A DNA stretch of 55,924 nucleotides, taken from Poronia punctata (taxonomy: Eukaryota; Ascomycota; Sordariomycetes; Xylariales; Xylariaceae). Positions 1-11,450 of this stretch are shown piece after piece. A program made the translations under genes and the position numbers. The stretch's first letter is position 1. Each line of letters opens with the position of its first letter. The notes beneath the pieces are model-generated. The model ran no database searches. It was not told where the DNA came from and was given only the letters and a program-made list of their open reading frames with translations. The stretch covers positions 1-55,924 of the forward strand of contig MU401687.1 of the NCBI GenBank assembly GCA_022579005.1, read 5' to 3'.

Positions 1-1513
1 AGTTTTAAAAATGCTTTTAATACTTTAAAAATAAAATAAAAAATAAATACTTATATATATTAGTTATAAAAAATAAATTATTTTTATAATAAATTATTTT
101 AATTTTTTTAATTAATAATTTTTTAATTTTTAAATTTAATTAATACATTAAAAAATAGATTAGAAAAAAGTGGGCCTTATTATTTAAAGTGGGCCCTGTA
201 TATATTAGTACCTAGGTATATTTTAGTTAATTTAAATACTTACTTATACTAACTAATTTATATTTACTTATACTTACATAGTAACTTTATTAGTATAATT
301 TTAAGTAGATAATAAAGTATATATATTTTTATATACTTTAGGTTATTATACTTAATTTTAATTAAGTTTTTTAAAATTTAATATACTATTATATATATTG
401 CTAATATATATAGTTATAGTATAAATATAGCTAAAAACTATAGCTAAAATAGCTTTAATAAGTAAACTATATTTTATATACTAATTATGTACTAATATAT
501 TTAAGCTTGCTAATGCTAAACTTTTTTTAAAGTTATTAAATATAGCAGTATAAGCTAAAACTAAAAGTGCAAATATACTTAAACAAAGTATTTATATTTA
601 TTAAATATATATTAATTTAAATAAGTAGGTTAAATAACTTATAAGTAAAATAATACTACTTTATAAAGATGCTAAAAGAAAAAAGATAATAAAAAAAAAA
701 CTTAAAGCAAACTTAAAATTATAAAAAGCAATACTTATAAATATTATAAAAAATATTAAAGTGCTTAAAAAAAGAAAATAGTTACTTATAACTAAAAGTA
801 TATTTTATATAATTTTATTATTTTTATTTATATACTAATTATATTTTAGCAAAGCAAACCTTTACTACTATATTTAAAAAGCAAAACTAAAGCTATTTAA
901 AGTAAGCTATACTTTTAGCTTTTTTTGCTAAGTTTATAAAAAAAGTTATATAAAGCGTTATTTAAAAAAATTTTTATATTTAAGCATTTACTTTTTAAAC
1001 GCTAAAAAAAGTAAGTAAAAAAATGCTTATAAGCTTATTTATAAGTAAGTATACTAAAGTTTAAATATATTAATTATATACTAATTTGCTATAGCTACTT
1101 TTTAAGCTACTATTTATGCTAGCTAGGTTATACTTTTTTTTAAAAATATTTATTTTATATTTTTTATTATAAAAATTATAAAATATATAAATATTAATAG
1201 TTTAAAGCTATAAAGCTTTAAATATTTATATAATAAAGCAAATATTTATAAATGCTTAGTTAATATAAAAAAAGTTAAAAAAGCTTGCTAAGATTTTAAA
1301 AAAAATAAGCTGCTAAAAAAGCAGCTTTTAAAGCTAAACGCAATAAAAGCAAAAAAGGCAAAAAAAGCAAAAGAAGCATATAAGGTAAAGGTAATAAAAG
1401 TATACTAGCTATAATGCTTATTATATTTTGCTTTAGCCTAGCTAGTTAATTTTAAGCAATTATAAGTATTAAGTTTATAAATATGTTTTTTTATAAATAT
1501 ATAATTTTATATA
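1..1513. repeat. AT-rich, gene-free left block (RIP-like decayed repeat DNA)
   Basis: This stretch is almost entirely A and T, with TA-rich words, stops in every frame and no usable open frame. The composition changes abruptly to balanced DNA near 1680. On the plus strand around 1333-1383 there is a short lysine-rich readable tract (KAKRNKSKKGKKSKRSI then stop), which may be the eroded tail of a transposase-like gene. Saturating C-to-T decay of repeats by repeat-induced point mutation is the usual cause of such blocks in ascomycetes. Here that is inferred from composition only. Confidence 0.75.
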
Positions 1514-1676
1514 TGTACTTATTATAATATATAAGTACTTATTACTATATATAGGTACTTATTGCTATATATAAGTACTTATTACTATATATAGGTACTT
1601 ATTACTATATATAGGTACCTATTACTATATATAGGTACCTATTACCATATATAGGTACCCATCAAATATTTCTATA
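1514..1676. repeat. Tandem array of about eight 20-bp units with graded C-to-T decay
   Basis: Units of the form GGTACYTATTAYYATATATA repeat about every 20 bp at 1514, 1534, 1554, 1574, 1594, 1614, 1634 and 1654. Moving right, the same position changes from TACTT to TACCT to TACCC, and ATTACT to ATTACC. The copies nearest the balanced DNA therefore keep most cytosines. The array runs directly into the GGTACCC-rich terminus at 1677-1757. Confidence 0.8.
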
Positions 1677-1757
1677 GGTACCCATTACCTATGGCGCTAA
1701 AATGGACCCATGGGTACCCAAAAATTACCCATGGGTACCCATTTGCCAACCCTAATG
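1677..1757 (-). mobile_element. hAT-like transposon terminus (right end of the AT-rich block)
   Basis: Read on the minus strand from 1757, the sequence begins TAGGGTTGGCAAATGGGTAC and continues with several GGGTACCC and CCCATGGGT palindromic words. A TAGGGNTGGCAA terminus followed by GGGTACCC subterminal repeats is a pattern I associate with hAT-superfamily ends. The element would extend left into the AT-rich block. The other end and the 8-bp target duplication lie outside the window, so the class assignment is tentative. Confidence 0.45.
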
Positions 1758-2513
1758 CGGTCTTGAAAACATCAGGACGATGAGATCCACTCTGCTTAAT
1801 CTTGTTGCCTGATATTATCTGACATCCCAGTCGGAGCAATTGGCGATCCATAACCGGCGCCGTTGTACGTGTAATTGGAAGTTAATCGCATAAGATATCT
1901 ACAGAGGGTCATCGTAGACTCTAGAGGTATTGGCATTGGTGCTACAGGAGAGGAAACCGCATTTTCGACGTACGAGTAAGAGGCTAAACCGATAGACCAC
2001 TGCAGGGATTTAAACCTTATGTCGTAGGATATTATCTCGTGGGTAGATTTCCTGGCAATCACGTCACAGTTGAGTGGGAAGGTATCACAGCAAAGTTTCA
2101 AGTGTGGCTCTGTGCCTTCCACTTTCCTGAGGCACAGCAGAGGGTTGAAAGCTGATGCCTGGCAGACTGACCTGCAGGCCAGTAATTCGTGCATAACCGA
2201 GACACGCGGGTCCGTTTGATAAGGTATTCCATTTTTTCCGACACTAAAAAGGCCGACGTTGAGATTGTTCGTATGGATTCTCTAAAAACTCTGTCGGTGA
2301 CGGACGACCGATAGAGACATGATACATCCCTATCATAATATCTTACACTTTTGCCATGCCTTTTCCTGATTACCATAAGCCATTTCCCTTGCTCCTGATC
2401 TCTTCATTTGGATCGGTTTTTAAACCGTGAAACAGCATGATGGTTTGTTTCGCATCTGAACGATGCGACCAAGATGACCATCAATGTCGACGAACTACAC
2501 ATCGATGGGCGTT
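1758..2513. other. Intergenic, no gene recognised
   Basis: The minus strand has overlapping open frames at 1796-2194 and 2098-2376 in different frames. Neither resembles a family I know and no clear splice join links them. They could be an eroded gene next to the repeat border, or chance. Confidence 0.4.
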
Positions 2514-3472
2514 TCAAAGCTTAACTCCCAGGCTTGAGTCGATTTGCCTGATCTTCTCAACGGCTCGCTTATATCCGGGTTGCGCCTCCAGACGGTCGAT
2601 GTAAGCATACAGCTTAGGGAAAAGTGTCCCAAATCCACCCTCAGGCCCAAAGCCATAAGCCTAGTACGTCCAACGGTTAGCCAAGTTCCGCATATGCACA
2701 CGATATGCATGAGCCGTGCGAGCCACGTGGACCATGTATGCTGGTTCACCCACGTTCTGAACTTACCTCTGTTGTGGCAGAAATCAAGCCGAAACTAATA
2801 AGGATGTCGGCCGACGTCAAATTCTTGCCGCAGAGGAAATCCCCACCCGAAGTCTCTAGCTGCTTCTCCAGGAAGCCGAAAACCGACTTGATGTTGGGGA
2901 GTACAAAGGAGGAGAATACCTGACCCACCACCATGGATGTCAGGGGCCGGATGAAGAATGGCACCCTGGGGCCTTTAATTATGTTCAGGATCAAGGTGAC
3001 GGTCAACAGCGACATGAGCGAACCCTCGACGAAGTGCAGCAGATATTGCCAGCGAAGCCATTCCTCTGTCTCACCGCCGGCCTTTCCTTCCTGGCCTTCC
3101 TTCCAGCGTCTCGGCACCAATGTCGTATCGTGGCCGAAATGCTCGCTGAGATACTGTGTGATGAAGCCACTTTCGGCCAGGACGATGGGCTCGGACGGTC
3201 CAGGAGCCGTGATAGAGACTAGGGGAGATTTCCCAAGTGGGTGAATGTTCTTGAGCTCTTTTGGCGCCAGCATGTCGCGGCCGCGTCGGAATGTTTCGAT
3301 CTCATAATCAATCTTGAGCTCCTCGAGAAGCCAGAGTATATTCTGAGCGCGAGATTTCTCAAGCCTATCCGACGCCGCATCAGCCAAAATATCCAGACAT
3401 AATAAGTACCTAAGATCCTGCGCATGTTGATACCTACCAGTATAGTTTGACCTTGGGCGTTTCAGCTGCCAT
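2514..3472 (-). CDS. Glutathione S-transferase (GTT1-like)
   Basis: Predicted soluble glutathione S-transferase that conjugates glutathione to electrophiles. Three exons (3472-3438, 3364-2767, 2660-2514) join in frame to 259 residues. The first intron splits the Trp codon of KVKLYW, giving KVKLYWLEKSRAQNILWLLE, the N-terminal thioredoxin-fold start with the LExSRAxxxLWLLEEL pattern of yeast Gtt1-type enzymes. LGKSPLV and ESGFITQYL follow in the glutathione-binding half. The C-terminal helical domain includes LTSADILISFGLISATTE and ends in exon 3 with a YAYIDRLEAQPGYKRA segment typical of the family. It lies between the repeat border and the housekeeping genes, so a role in the diterpenoid cluster 15 kb away is not indicated. 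The substrate is unknown. Confidence 0.88.
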
Positions 3473-4596
3473 GGCTTTGTCTAACTTTGCCGGGCTACGG
3501 GTGGCGTGAAAAGTGGCGTGTAAGATGAGTAAAACTAGTGATTCCCTATCGACTTTTTCTGCCGACTTTTGTTAGGCGGCGAAGGAGCTATTTTATATGC
3601 TTCGACAAGATTGAATGAAGACCTGAGTATGTAGAGGTAATAGGATGGAAGGATTATACGAAGCTAATATGCATTTATAATGGCTCTTACAGACATCAAA
3701 GACATAGACATTCTTAGCTTTGCCTGAGCTTCCTAACCTATCAAGTGAGTCATCTACCTAGCGAGAAAGAAGATACCGAGGCATGACGAACAGGGCAAAT
3801 GAAGCTTTACTGGGGGCGCACAGCATCTTCTCTCGAGTATTGCCCATCTAAATGTTACATAGGGTCATAGACTGTCATTCATTAGGTAAGATAGGGTAGG
3901 TAAAGTACCTGGAAGCCACAATTTGTCAGCAAGACACTTTCCCCAAAATTATCTACATCATTGAAAGTTGTTAAAAGCGTGTCAGATGTGCCATCTGCTA
4001 GTCTAAGATCAACTAATATACGGATAGCATTGCTTCCGGGCTCTCTCGGCTTTTCAACGGACGGTTTTATACCGTCTGATCGTGCTGTTCCGTAAACTAG
4101 ATCGCAACGTAATTAGTCCACGGGTCTGCCACGGGTTTGACCGATAGCCCGATCTATTTCTTGCTCCCGTAATCGTCAGAATAGGAAAACGACGAATCTT
4201 TAGTGGGGCTATAAAGCGAAAACAGTCCACCCACCCCACTGTAGTTAACGAGGGCTGAGAGCTAATCTGACTTGGGAATAGCTCGGTAACAGACCTACAC
4301 TGGAGATGCCCTGTTTCCTAGACCGAGAGATCTTTCTCAGCATCATTACTGTGGCGCAGCACTCCACGTTTAAGCCTCATCAGAAACCATCTGCACTCAC
4401 CTTGAATGCTTGGCTAGCTGGCTGGTGCAGGTGCTCACGGACGACCTACTGTGGGTAAGGCATTCACCAATAGCTTCAAAGAGCTCAATCAACAACCAAC
4501 CCGTACCTTTGACCTCGTCGAACGGCAACGACGTCGCTCCATCACAACACAACCTAATATAGCCATTTTGCGCCGCCGACCGGCTAAGTCTTCAAG
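3473..4596. other. Divergent intergenic region GST / NDUFB4
   Basis: No gene is supported here. It should hold the promoters of the two divergent genes. Only short chance frames are present. Confidence 0.5.
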
Positions 4597-5280
4597 ATGG
4601 GTGGTCTAGAACATTATCGTGAGTTCTTTCCCATCTGTCTCTCGGATCAATTCAATTCAAATCCAATTCAATGCCGTTGACCGAAACCGAACGCATTGAC
4701 GAGACGAGACGAGACGAGACGAGACCTTTTTCTCGTTCCTTGCGCAAAGGAAGAAGAAATTGATTATCGCTAACATCTATCACAGGTCTGGCCCTGGACC
4801 CGGCCATCCAGAAGCTTGGGGGTACGTAGAAACGAATTCAATCCACCGAATCGAATGGGGGGAGAGATTGCGCCCGAAATCGAACGGAACTGAACTGGCC
4901 ACTGATATAATAAAACAGCCATGACCACGAACCGACACAAGTACTTCCGCTGGACCCCGAGAACCGCCGGCCTTACCTTCATGTACGCTATCGTCGTGCC
5001 TTCGATTGTCGGCGTCATCGCCTATCAGACAGACGTAAGCGGAGCCCCTTCGTCCGAGATGGATGCATGCGACCTTTTCTCTCCGTTCTTATTCTGCCCA
5101 TCTTTGGATTGTTTAAACTACGAAGAGAAGGGTTCAACGGGAGAGAAATCTCTGGGAATTGCACCTATCAACCTACCTGTCTTGGGAGAATTATCTACTA
5201 ACGTCTATCTATCGCCGGTTTCACAGGGCTTGTACGATCTCCGAGCGAAGAGGAAAGGCGATTTGATATCCGAATATTAA
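4597..5280 (+). CDS. NADH:ubiquinone oxidoreductase subunit NDUFB4/B15-like
   Basis: Small accessory subunit of mitochondrial respiratory complex I, inner-membrane arm. Four exons (4597-4618, 4786-4821, 4919-5034, 5227-5280) join in frame to a 75-residue protein starting MGGLEHYRLALDPAIQKLGA. The middle holds one membrane helix (about residues 36-52, LTFMYAIVVPSIVGVIA) after a basic RHKYFRWTPR stretch. The C-terminus is short and charged (DLRAKRKGDLISEY). The length and the single-helix layout fit the fungal B15 family. The start is fixed by the first ATG before a 22-nt first exon, a typical micro-exon that an ORF finder would miss. The first intron contains a GACGA tandem repeat. Confidence 0.85.
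4698..4725. repeat. GACGA pentanucleotide tandem repeat
   Basis: About five copies of GACGA/GAGAC lie inside the first intron of the complex I subunit gene. Confidence 0.8.
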
Positions 5281-6494
5281 ACCCCAGGGAAGTCGAATAG
5301 GAGACATTGCGAAAGAATCATATGACTCTACGCCTCTTTTTACTTTGTACATATGAACTATAAGGGCAAAGAAAGATGGACTATGTGGTCTATTGCCCAG
5401 GCTGAAGAGGAAGAGAGAAAAATAAACAAAATATATATCTATACGAGTCGAATCGAGCTGTGTATTACTTACCTGCAACATACCTACGTGCTGGCAGTGT
5501 GTGTGATTCGTCTGTCGCCGATTGATGCCACCGTGACAGACCTCATCTTCGAAGGTGAATCTGGCAAAGATATCCCGGTGGAGATGGGATATATAGAACT
5601 AGTTTAGGTTAATAGCTCGGGGATGAGCCTGTGAATGTGAAGTAAATCTCATGTAGAAACGTCGGCTCCTGGACGACCACTATAAGCTTTCCGTCCGCGA
5701 TATATTCTCATCGCTTGAGACGCAACCGGCGGCTCAATCGCGCATCACCCCTTATCATAACGTCAACAGCAGATTGTGATGATCATGTCGCTAAAAGCGA
5801 CAGCACATGCGTATTTCTGGTGCGGTCGATATGGCCCAGATGGCCCAAATTTGGATTAAATTATGTCCGGAGGCGCCACCGATAAAGGGGCAACACCTAA
5901 AGGCTTCGTCTCCTATCCTCACCCTCGACATGGGTATCTCACCAAACAACAGAACAATGAGTGGTTCGTAAAATGAACCAACACAACACTCCCCACACCT
6001 AGAACTCAGAATGTCGGTTTTGCTCGAGTATCCTCCATACGGTGTCTCGTGACAGCTTTGAGAGCTTCTGACGCCAAATCTGCGCCTCGTAGATATTATG
6101 TCTCTCTCCACTTCCCTGCTGTATTCTGACTATACACCCCCCTGTTACAAAGATGCAGTCTTTCCTTTCTGCACCCGATATATATCCCTTCTACCTCGTC
6201 GCCCTCAAAATTATAGTATAGCCCCCCATCCGCTTTGGTATTGCAGGTGAGATTCGGTAGCGTAGCCGTGGCGCAACGTCGAGCGACCTGATCCTTTGGC
6301 ATCAACCCGACGGCAACTTCCACTACCGCAGCGTCTCTATGGGTGCCCGACGCTATATAAAAATGATGTTGGGTTTGCTTCCAATATCGCACAGCTCGAC
6401 TCTTATCCGCACGAACCGAACACCTGATGGCGTTATCCCTTTCCCCTTCAACACTTGAAATTGCTGAGCGTTCTTCCAATCCTTCTTTTTCTCC
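5281..6494. other. Convergent intergenic region NDUFB4 / SAP18
   Basis: About 1.2 kb between two gene 3' ends. The minus-strand frames at 5791-6111 and 6096-6479 show no recognised domain and no splice logic. I see no RNA gene. Confidence 0.45.
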
Positions 6495-7369
6495 TCAAAA
6501 CCTATTCCCTCTGCTCCTCGCGTGTCCACCAGGAGGCACATCAGGCAACTGCTCGCCCCTCCTCCATTCACCAGACGGAAAACCACCACCTCTCGGGCCC
6601 CGACCGCCATGAAACCCCCCACTATCGAACCCAACCTTCCCCAACCCTCCCCTTCCACCCCTCCGCGCAGAGAAAGGTCCATCCCTCCCCCTCAAAGGCC
6701 CAATCGGCGCCCTTCCAACCGCAACCCTCGCCTCGCCAGCCCCGGCCCCCCTCCCCATCCGCGCACTCGACGCCGGCGCCACCGACCCGTCCGCCAACGG
6801 CGGTAATATAGCGCAAGAGATGAAATCGCCCACGACGAACCTCGCCTCTCCCAGCGTCTTATCCGGATCAGTATCCTCGGGCGTTCTTTCCGCTTCCGCG
6901 TCGTCCGGGTCTAGACCCGGTCCGCCGTCCCCTATGACCACGCTGCCTAGCTCTCTAACTGTGTATTTGCTGCTGCTGCTGCTGCTGCTCATCGTGTTCG
7001 TCGTCGTCGTCGTTGCCGTCGTCGTCGCTGCTGAGGGTGCGGCGCGCGTGTCTTGGTATAGGAGTCGGAAGACGAGACGGGTGCCGATGGCTGGGTTGGG
7101 GAGGAGCTTGTCGCCGGCTATGATGATTTGTTGGGCTAGTTCGTCGAGCGTGCAGTCGGACCAGGTGTGCAGGGTTAGGGATGGTGGGAAGAGATTTGTT
7201 GAGAATTCGTCTGGTCTGTGGTGAATGTTTTGCGCGCGGAGCTTGTGCGTTAGAGATAACTCGTTCTGTCTAGTTACAGAAGAAGCCGGGGATGGGAAGC
7301 TCACCTGTGGAAAGCACCAGTTCGGTAGAAAAGCTGCAATGCGAAGGGCGGCGTGTTATGGCGGTCCAT
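6495..7369 (-). CDS. SAP18: SAP18-like Sin3-associated polypeptide
   Basis: Nuclear protein of the SAP18 family, which links Sin3 histone-deacetylase and exon-junction/ASAP splicing complexes. Two exons (7369-7305, 7215-6495) join in frame to 261 residues. The join restores the family signature FALQLFYRTGAFHRPDEFS. It is followed by LHTWSDCTLDELAQQI, LPNPAIGTRLVFRLLYQDTR, ELGSVVIG and ARFVVGDFISCAILPPL, all in the ubiquitin-like SAP18 fold. Low-complexity insertions interrupt the fold: a Thr-rich run, then eight Ser, then an acidic stretch. The C-terminus is a Gly/Arg-rich (RGG-like) tail, common in fungal homologues. Starting at 7369 gives MDRHNTPPFALQLF, preferred because it supplies the conserved first strand missing from the long second exon. 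Confidence 0.9.
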
Positions 7370-8127
7370 GGCGAGGTAGGTAAAGGTAACCTAGCTTAGG
7401 TTTATCCTAAAGAAAGGTAAACCGTATTCTGAGATGATGAAGGAAGGCAATATTTGATTTTGGTAGTTTGTTTTTTTCTCATTCATTGCCCACGAACTAC
7501 ATGGCTTTTATCCTATTCGCTGCGGTATGTATTTTCTGATTTGACGAAGTTTTGTGACGAAGAATGCGCCCACGCTGGAGAGTAAGTGGTGGTAGATTAA
7601 AACAATATATTTGTTGTCCTAATAAAATTCCATAGCAGTGTAGGTAGTCTAATTGCTACGCGTATGTCTACCTGCTACGTCTTGTCACCAGCTTTTGTCT
7701 CTGATATCGGCTGGAGAAGGTCACGGTCACGGTGCTCGTAAATAATGTTTGCTGTACAGTACCTACAATGCTGGGGACCGGGGTAGCTCCGATGAGGCGG
7801 ATAGTGGGGCGGCCTAAGTACTGTACTAAAAATTGTAAGCGTGATACACCAGTCCAAAAGGAGTTAGGTTGCTTTGATCGAAAGTTGTCGGAACTTCAAT
7901 ATTCAACGGCCAACTCTCCAGTAACAATTATTTAACCATCAACATCAACCACTTCACCACCTCCTTCCGTGTACACGTAGAGCACGATACTAAGCGAATT
8001 CTCGCACCCGACAAAACAAACATAGGTAATATCAAAAAGCAACCAATACACTTCATAAATCTCGCCCCCCTCGAGCCACCAAAAAAACAGCACCCGAACT
8101 ACAAAAGACAAACTCAGCCAACCAACC
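7370..8127. promoter_or_regulatory. Shared promoter region of divergent SAP18 and PRP18
   Basis: About 760 bp between two divergently transcribed nuclear genes with no coding signal. The last 200 bp before PRP18 are rich in CAAC/ACCA words, as in many fungal 5' leaders. No specific operator is claimed. Confidence 0.45.
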
Positions 8128-9216
8128 ATGGATTTCGCCTCCCTAATGTCCCAAGAAATCGCCAAAGCGAAACCCCGCCCTTCCGAAGATCCGAATTCAA
8201 AAGAAACAAACAAGAAACCCTACATCCGCCGCGCCGAGCTCGAAGCCCAGCGCGAAGCAGCCTACAGAGCCGAACAAAAAGCCATCGAAGACCGCCGCGC
8301 CGCCAAGGCGGCCGAGAAGCGCAAGCGCGAAGAGGAAGAAGCCGAGGAGGCCGCCGCCCGCGAAGAGCGCAGGAGGAAACTAGCCGAGGAGACGCGACGA
8401 CGACGCGAACAGGCCGCAGCAGAAGAGGAGCGCGCGAGGAGGAAGCGGCTTGGATTACCTGAACTCAAGAATAGGGAGGATAGCGCTGGTGCGAGTGCGA
8501 GTGAAGATGGGACAGCCGCCGACGAAGATATTCCCGAGGAACAGCTCGTGGTTAAGTTGCGGGAACTAGGCCACCCGGCCATATTGTTCGGGGAGTCGCA
8601 TCGGGCTCGGCTGAAGAGGTATAGGAGACTTACGACGGTGGTGACGACCGGTCCGATACCTACGACTTTGCAACTGGTCGAAGAGGAGGATATGAAGGTC
8701 TCGGTCGATAATATCCCCCAGGACAAGGCCGGTCGCAAGTACTTGTTCCGTCAACTCGCCTCGTACTTCACCATGGTATTGCGCGAATGGGAGTCGGCCC
8801 TAGCCAGAGAGCAGAAGCAGGAAAAGCAGGATACGTTTGCCAGCAAAGCAGCCGTAAACGCCATGGTATCGAGCCGCGACAACATGAAGCCCCTATTCCG
8901 CAAGTTTGAGAGCGGCGACTTGGACGACGACATTTTAAAGCCGGTGGTCGAGATTGTCCAGGCTGCCCAGGAGAGGCGCTACGTAGATGCCAACGATGGC
9001 TACTTACGCCTGAGCATCGGAAAGGCGGCTTGGCCCATCGGTGTCACCATGGTGGGTATCCACGAGCGAAGTGCACGCGAAAAATTGCATAACGGCGAAA
9101 GAGGTCACGTCATGGGCGACGAGGTTACTAGGAAGTATTTACAGAGCATAAAGAGGTGTTTGACTTTTGCTCAGGTGCGGTGGCCACCAGAGGATATCAG
9201 ACAACTGATGGGATAG
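8128..9216 (+). CDS. PRP18: Pre-mRNA splicing factor Prp18
   Basis: Second-step splicing factor acting with Slu7 and the U5 snRNP. A single uninterrupted frame encodes 362 residues. The N-terminus (about 1-120) is a long Arg/Glu/Ala-rich charged helix. It is followed by a PRP4/SFM-type motif around residues 135-165 (EEQLVVKLRELGHPAILFGE, then RARLKRYRRL). The Prp18 domain occupies about residues 210-360. It carries the highly conserved loop WPIGVTMVGIHERSAREK and ends with YLQSIKRCLTFAQVRWPP. The start ATG follows a CAACC leader, and no earlier in-frame ATG fits. The length agrees with fungal homologues. Confidence 0.95.
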   Translation: MDFASLMSQEIAKAKPRPSEDPNSKETNKKPYIRRAELEAQREAAYRAEQKAIEDRRAAKAAEKRKREEEEAEEAAAREERRRKLAEETRRRREQAAAEEERARRKRLGLPELKNREDSAGASASEDGTAADEDIPEEQLVVKLRELGHPAILFGESHRARLKRYRRLTTVVTTGPIPTTLQLVEEEDMKVSVDNIPQDKAGRKYLFRQLASYFTMVLREWESALAREQKQEKQDTFASKAAVNAMVSSRDNMKPLFRKFESGDLDDDILKPVVEIVQAAQERRYVDANDGYLRLSIGKAAWPIGVTMVGIHERSAREKLHNGERGHVMGDEVTRKYLQSIKRCLTFAQVRWPPEDIRQLMG

Positions 9217-9746
9217 ACGAGATACGTAGACTCTCGACCACCGCATTTCTTTTGCATTTATGCTGTTAAGTCTACAAGGAGTTTTTATGTCTTCTGGAAG
9301 TCGTCGTCGTGGCCGATCCTAAGAATAGCATAGGCCTCATTCTAACCTTTGCCAGACCCATCCCTTCCTTGACTCGCAGGTTGATGTCTCACTATGGGGA
9401 CCTAGGCGATGCGGTGGTTACATCTCTCAAGATGCTCTTTATCGTGTAGGCGATTCTCGGCAACCGCACTACGCCTTGACGGGGTAATGCCTATCTTATG
9501 TTCACTTCCCTTGTCAGGGTCGTCTAACTCGGATAGAAAAGTATTTTCATGGTTAGTTTTGCAAGGGCCTTCCTGAGGAGGTCATATCAAACATTATTCC
9601 CTTTCTCTCTCCTCGGCATATCGGATTCCGAGCTTTTACCAAGAGTTAGGACCGATGCAGTGTATGCCTTTGCTGCTTCATTCGTCAATGGTATCTAGCT
9701 GCGCCCTTTTACGCTTGGGACTTGTGTTCGGGGCGCTGTGCGTTTC
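9217..9746. other. Convergent 3' intergenic region
   Basis: 530 bp between the PRP18 and CSN1 stops. No coding or RNA gene was seen. Confidence 0.5.
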
Positions 9747-11450
9747 CTAGGCCGCAGTCTGTTCACCGAAATCCGCCGGTCCATGCTTGTCCTGCGGGAA
9801 TATCTCGTTGGCACCAGGTAAGTTACGACCGGCCGTGTCGTCGCCTCTCCGTTTTCTTGCCTTTACGCGTAACTTAGCAGCGACCAGGCTCATCCGTCTA
9901 ACACGGTCCAAAACCTGAGTTTGATATTCCTTTGCTGCCTGTAATGCTTGCTGCTGCATCGCTACTCGGGGGTCGGTGGACACGGCGACAAGGAGCTAGT
10001 TTAGGCGTCAGCTTCTAATTCTGTATTCCACGGGCGGTGTGGGTTGGAATATACCTTGTCGATAGTATTAATCCGTGCCCTTAGCTGGCCTTGCCTGATC
10101 ATCGAAACCAATTCTGCCGCGAGATCCCAGTCAGGCGCGCCAAAGGCCTCGTTCATGCTCTCCAGAGTTACGCATGAGAATGGTACAAAGTACTGAATGA
10201 TACACTTGCTGCGGATCATGGATATAATGTTGGTCGTATGAGGCTGTAGATACAAGTCCAGGAGGTAGTCGGCCGAGTAAGCGTCGACTATCGCTAGACA
10301 GGCAGCATAGCGACCACTAATAAACATCGAGATGGCCTTGCGAATGTGAGACTCCAGTTCGAGGTAATTTCGGAATGACGGACTATCGAGAACCCGGGAT
10401 TGTAACTGCGCCCTATCCATGGTGGCGAGTGCCAGCAGTCCTCCATAAGCGGCAACGTCGTTTACACTGGCAATGTCGTTGTATGCCTGGCAGTGGGTAG
10501 GATCTCCTGCGTCGATAAAACACTTGGCCGCGTCAGCATATCGCTCCAGGCCCATGTATGCCAATCCGGAGACCATCCTTTGGTAAGGCTTTTCCGGGTT
10601 CGATTCGTTGCCCGAGGCAGAGCCGGACATGAGTTTATTGGCGTTTACTAAAACGCCAGCCCAATCCCTTCTTTGAATCAGGCACTTGATTAGATGTCTG
10701 CCGACTTCTGTTATATGTGCCTGTGAACTCGAATCTGGCCGCATCTTGACGTAAGCTTCAGTAGCACCTGGGAGATCTCCTATGCTTTCTAAATGTGCAC
10801 CAAGTTCACGATGAGCGATCTGGTGGGTGCGGACATGTTAGCAAGGCTTCCTGTGCTGCCGGAACCATGGCAAGGGACAGAGTGAACGCATACCCTTATA
10901 CTCTCCTTGACCAAGTTGTTTTTGTAGCCCTTCAGTTCACCCTCCAATTGACGAGTTGTCGCTATATTGGTCCTCTCTGTAGCTGCGGCCCAGTTTGTGT
11001 CGAATTGACTTTCTGCATCGTCGGGGCACACGGCCTGGAGGAGTTCGCAAACATCATTATACCGTTGCAGGTCCTTTCCTTTCTTCGCCTCTCTAGCGGC
11101 GGCTTTCAGGGCATCGATACAAAGGGGTACGGAACATCGGCCGATGAGGAGGAGTCTCTCGAAACGCGTGCGCCCTGAAATATTATACGTCTTGATCAGT
11201 ATGAGGTTTTCTTATTTCGGGGGGAATAAGGGCGTCGGAACAAAACAAACCTCTATAGTTTGATATGTAAAGGTCAAGGTCGAACCTGGGCGCATCTATC
11301 AGAAAAGCGATGTCAGTAAGTATTAGAGCGAGCGATGGGGCGAGGATGTTGGAATGAGGAAGAATCGTGCATACTTCTGACGACAACGCCGCCCTCTGCG
11401 ACTCGGGCGGCAAAGAACTTCTCAATGTTTTCCTGCTGCTGAGAGGCCAT
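9747..11450 (-). CDS. CSN1: COP9 signalosome subunit 1 (CSN1/Gps1)
   Basis: Subunit of the COP9 signalosome, which deneddylates cullins. In fungi it also affects development and secondary metabolism (family knowledge). Five exons (11450-11375, 11295-11251, 11174-10894, 10819-10055, 9995-9747) join in frame to 471 residues starting MASQQQENIEKFF. The middle is an RPN7-type helical repeat region (LIKCLIQRRDWAGVLVNANK, then GLAYMGLERYADAAKCFIDA). It leads into a PCI region ending LVSMIRQGQLRARINTIDK, the winged-helix tail of PCI proteins. The last exon encodes a basic C-terminal tail (KLRVKARKRR). Both GT-AG borders of every intron keep phase. It converges on PRP18. Confidence 0.92.

Noticed and set aside
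1796..2376. Overlapping minus-strand frames beside the repeat border
   Set aside because: Different frames, no splice logic and no known family; kept only as an unclear intergenic note.
5791..6479. Two minus-strand open frames downstream of NDUFB4
   Set aside because: No recognised domain, no splice join between them, and no family-like composition; probably 3' intergenic chance frames.
6820..7224. Hydrophobic plus-strand frame opposite SAP18
   Set aside because: It is the antisense shadow of the SAP18 Ser/Thr repeats; the minus-strand gene has a family signature.
8262..8738. Ser-rich minus-strand frame
   Set aside because: Antisense shadow of the charged helix of PRP18.
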